A DNA stretch of 31,450 bases from JBEKCB01 sp052139675 (GTDB lineage Bacteria; Planctomycetota; Brocadiia; CAIUPP01), in contig JBKQWE010000058.1 of the NCBI GenBank assembly GCA_052139675.1, positions 1 through 31,450 on the forward strand, in the 5' to 3' direction. How positions within the stretch are numbered: position 1 is the stretch's first letter; each line of letters opens with the position of its first letter. The translations under genes were made by a program, and so were the position numbers. Shown here piece by piece: positions 31,240 through 31,450 of this stretch. The notes under the pieces are model-generated. The model was not told the origin of the DNA, ran no database searches, and was given only the letters and a program-made list of their open reading frames with translations.

Positions 31240-31291
31240 GGCCCTTACCTAGTATTGTGTCCCGCAGACAACGTACATAAGTTCACCCTCT

Positions 31292-31320
31292 GTCATGCTG
31301 AGCGCAGCGAAGCATCTCAC
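31292..31320. repeat. GTCATGCTGAGCGCAGCGAAGCATCTCAC-type repeat
   Basis: A dispersed-repeat sequence with an imperfect stem (ATGCT with AGCAT) around GAGCGCAGCGA. It aligns base for base with the element at 31399-31427, where the stem has changed to ATTCC/GGAAT, meaning paired changes keep the stem. It lies upstream of nuoI. Confidence 0.65.
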
Positions 31321-31331
31321 ACCCTAAACCA

Positions 31332-31395
31332 CTACCGCCTAAAGGCGGTAGGTTGAGTCGCGACTGAAAGTCGCGGAAAGAGCCACTGAAGTGGC
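31332..31395. repeat. Row of three short GAA/TAAA-loop hairpins
   Basis: Hairpin one is CTACCGCCT/AGGCGGTAG (31332-31351), hairpin two CGCGACT-GAA-AGTCGCG (31359-31375), hairpin three GCCAC-TGAA-GTGGC (31382-31395). Stems differ completely while the loop and size are constant, and the same design is at 81-97. They look like a structured mobile or intergenic repeat array rather than terminators. Confidence 0.6.
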
Positions 31396-31398
31396 GAG

Positions 31399-31427
31399 CG
31401 TCATTCCGAGCGTAGCGAGGAATCTCA
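31399..31427. repeat. CGTCATTCCGAGCGTAGCGAGGAATCTCA-type repeat
   Basis: Second member of the family at 31292-31320, with stem ATTCC/GGAAT. The remaining bases to the window edge (31428-31450) show no gene. No nuoH or other reading frame with recognisable content is visible in 31240-31450. Confidence 0.65.
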
Positions 31428-31450
31428 CACCCCGTGCGCCGCTCACGCGC

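Noticed and set aside
1..31450. CRISPR array, tRNA, rRNA, phage or insertion-sequence transposase
   Set aside because: No regular repeat-spacer array, no tRNA- or rRNA-like sequence and no transposase or integrase motif was seen; only short palindromic repeats are present.

Overview
This is a GC-rich bacterial stretch from a diderm, respiratory, probably anaerobic or facultative organism. It makes haem by the siroheme-dependent Ahb route and carries several membrane-anchored multihaem c-type cytochromes, a System II (ResB/CcsA) cytochrome c maturation pair, and part of a complex I operon. I cannot assign a taxon from sequence alone. The Ahb pathway, DUF169 and two-CW proteins and the style of short palindromic repeats would fit an uncultured Planctomycetota, Desulfobacterota-like or similar lineage, but that is a guess.

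Layout. Positions 212-4317 (minus strand) hold a tetrahaem cytochrome c554-like protein, a NapC/NirT-anchored dodecahaem cytochrome, resB and ccsA, in transcription order. A 539-bp divergent intergenic region (4318-4856) has a near-perfect sigma-54 promoter and a tandem repeat upstream of it. Positions 4857-11294 (plus) hold a 1012-residue fusion (11-haem cytochrome c, five-helix cytochrome b, siroheme decarboxylase AhbA-AhbB), then an octahaem cytochrome, a Tat-exported 4x[4Fe-4S] protein and a NrfD/HybB-type quinone-interacting membrane protein. Positions 11306-16316 hold a DUF169 protein, an HTH/two-CW regulator that may be read from a leaderless mRNA, a tandem-fused geranylgeranyl-reductase-like flavoprotein and a class I methyltransferase. 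Positions 16551-23642 form a tight haem operon: hemC, cobA-hemD fusion, ahbC, an ahbD-ahbA-ahbB triple fusion and hemL. A PIN toxin with a 59-residue partner follows on the minus strand (23664-24332). The right side (24527-31239, minus) is nuoI-J-K-L-M-N. Both window ends carry small hairpin repeats.

How it fits together. The haem operon supplies haem b, ResB/CcsA attach haem to apocytochromes, and the multihaem cytochromes with the NrfD and cytochrome b modules would link the quinone pool, fed by complex I, to periplasmic electron carriers. The most unusual feature is that siroheme decarboxylase occurs twice, each time as part of a fusion: once to the radical SAM haem synthase AhbD, and once to the cytoplasmic end of a transmembrane multihaem cytochrome b/c protein. 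The second architecture physically joins a tetrapyrrole-binding Lrp/AsnC-like module to a respiratory electron conduit and is the best candidate here for an undescribed system.
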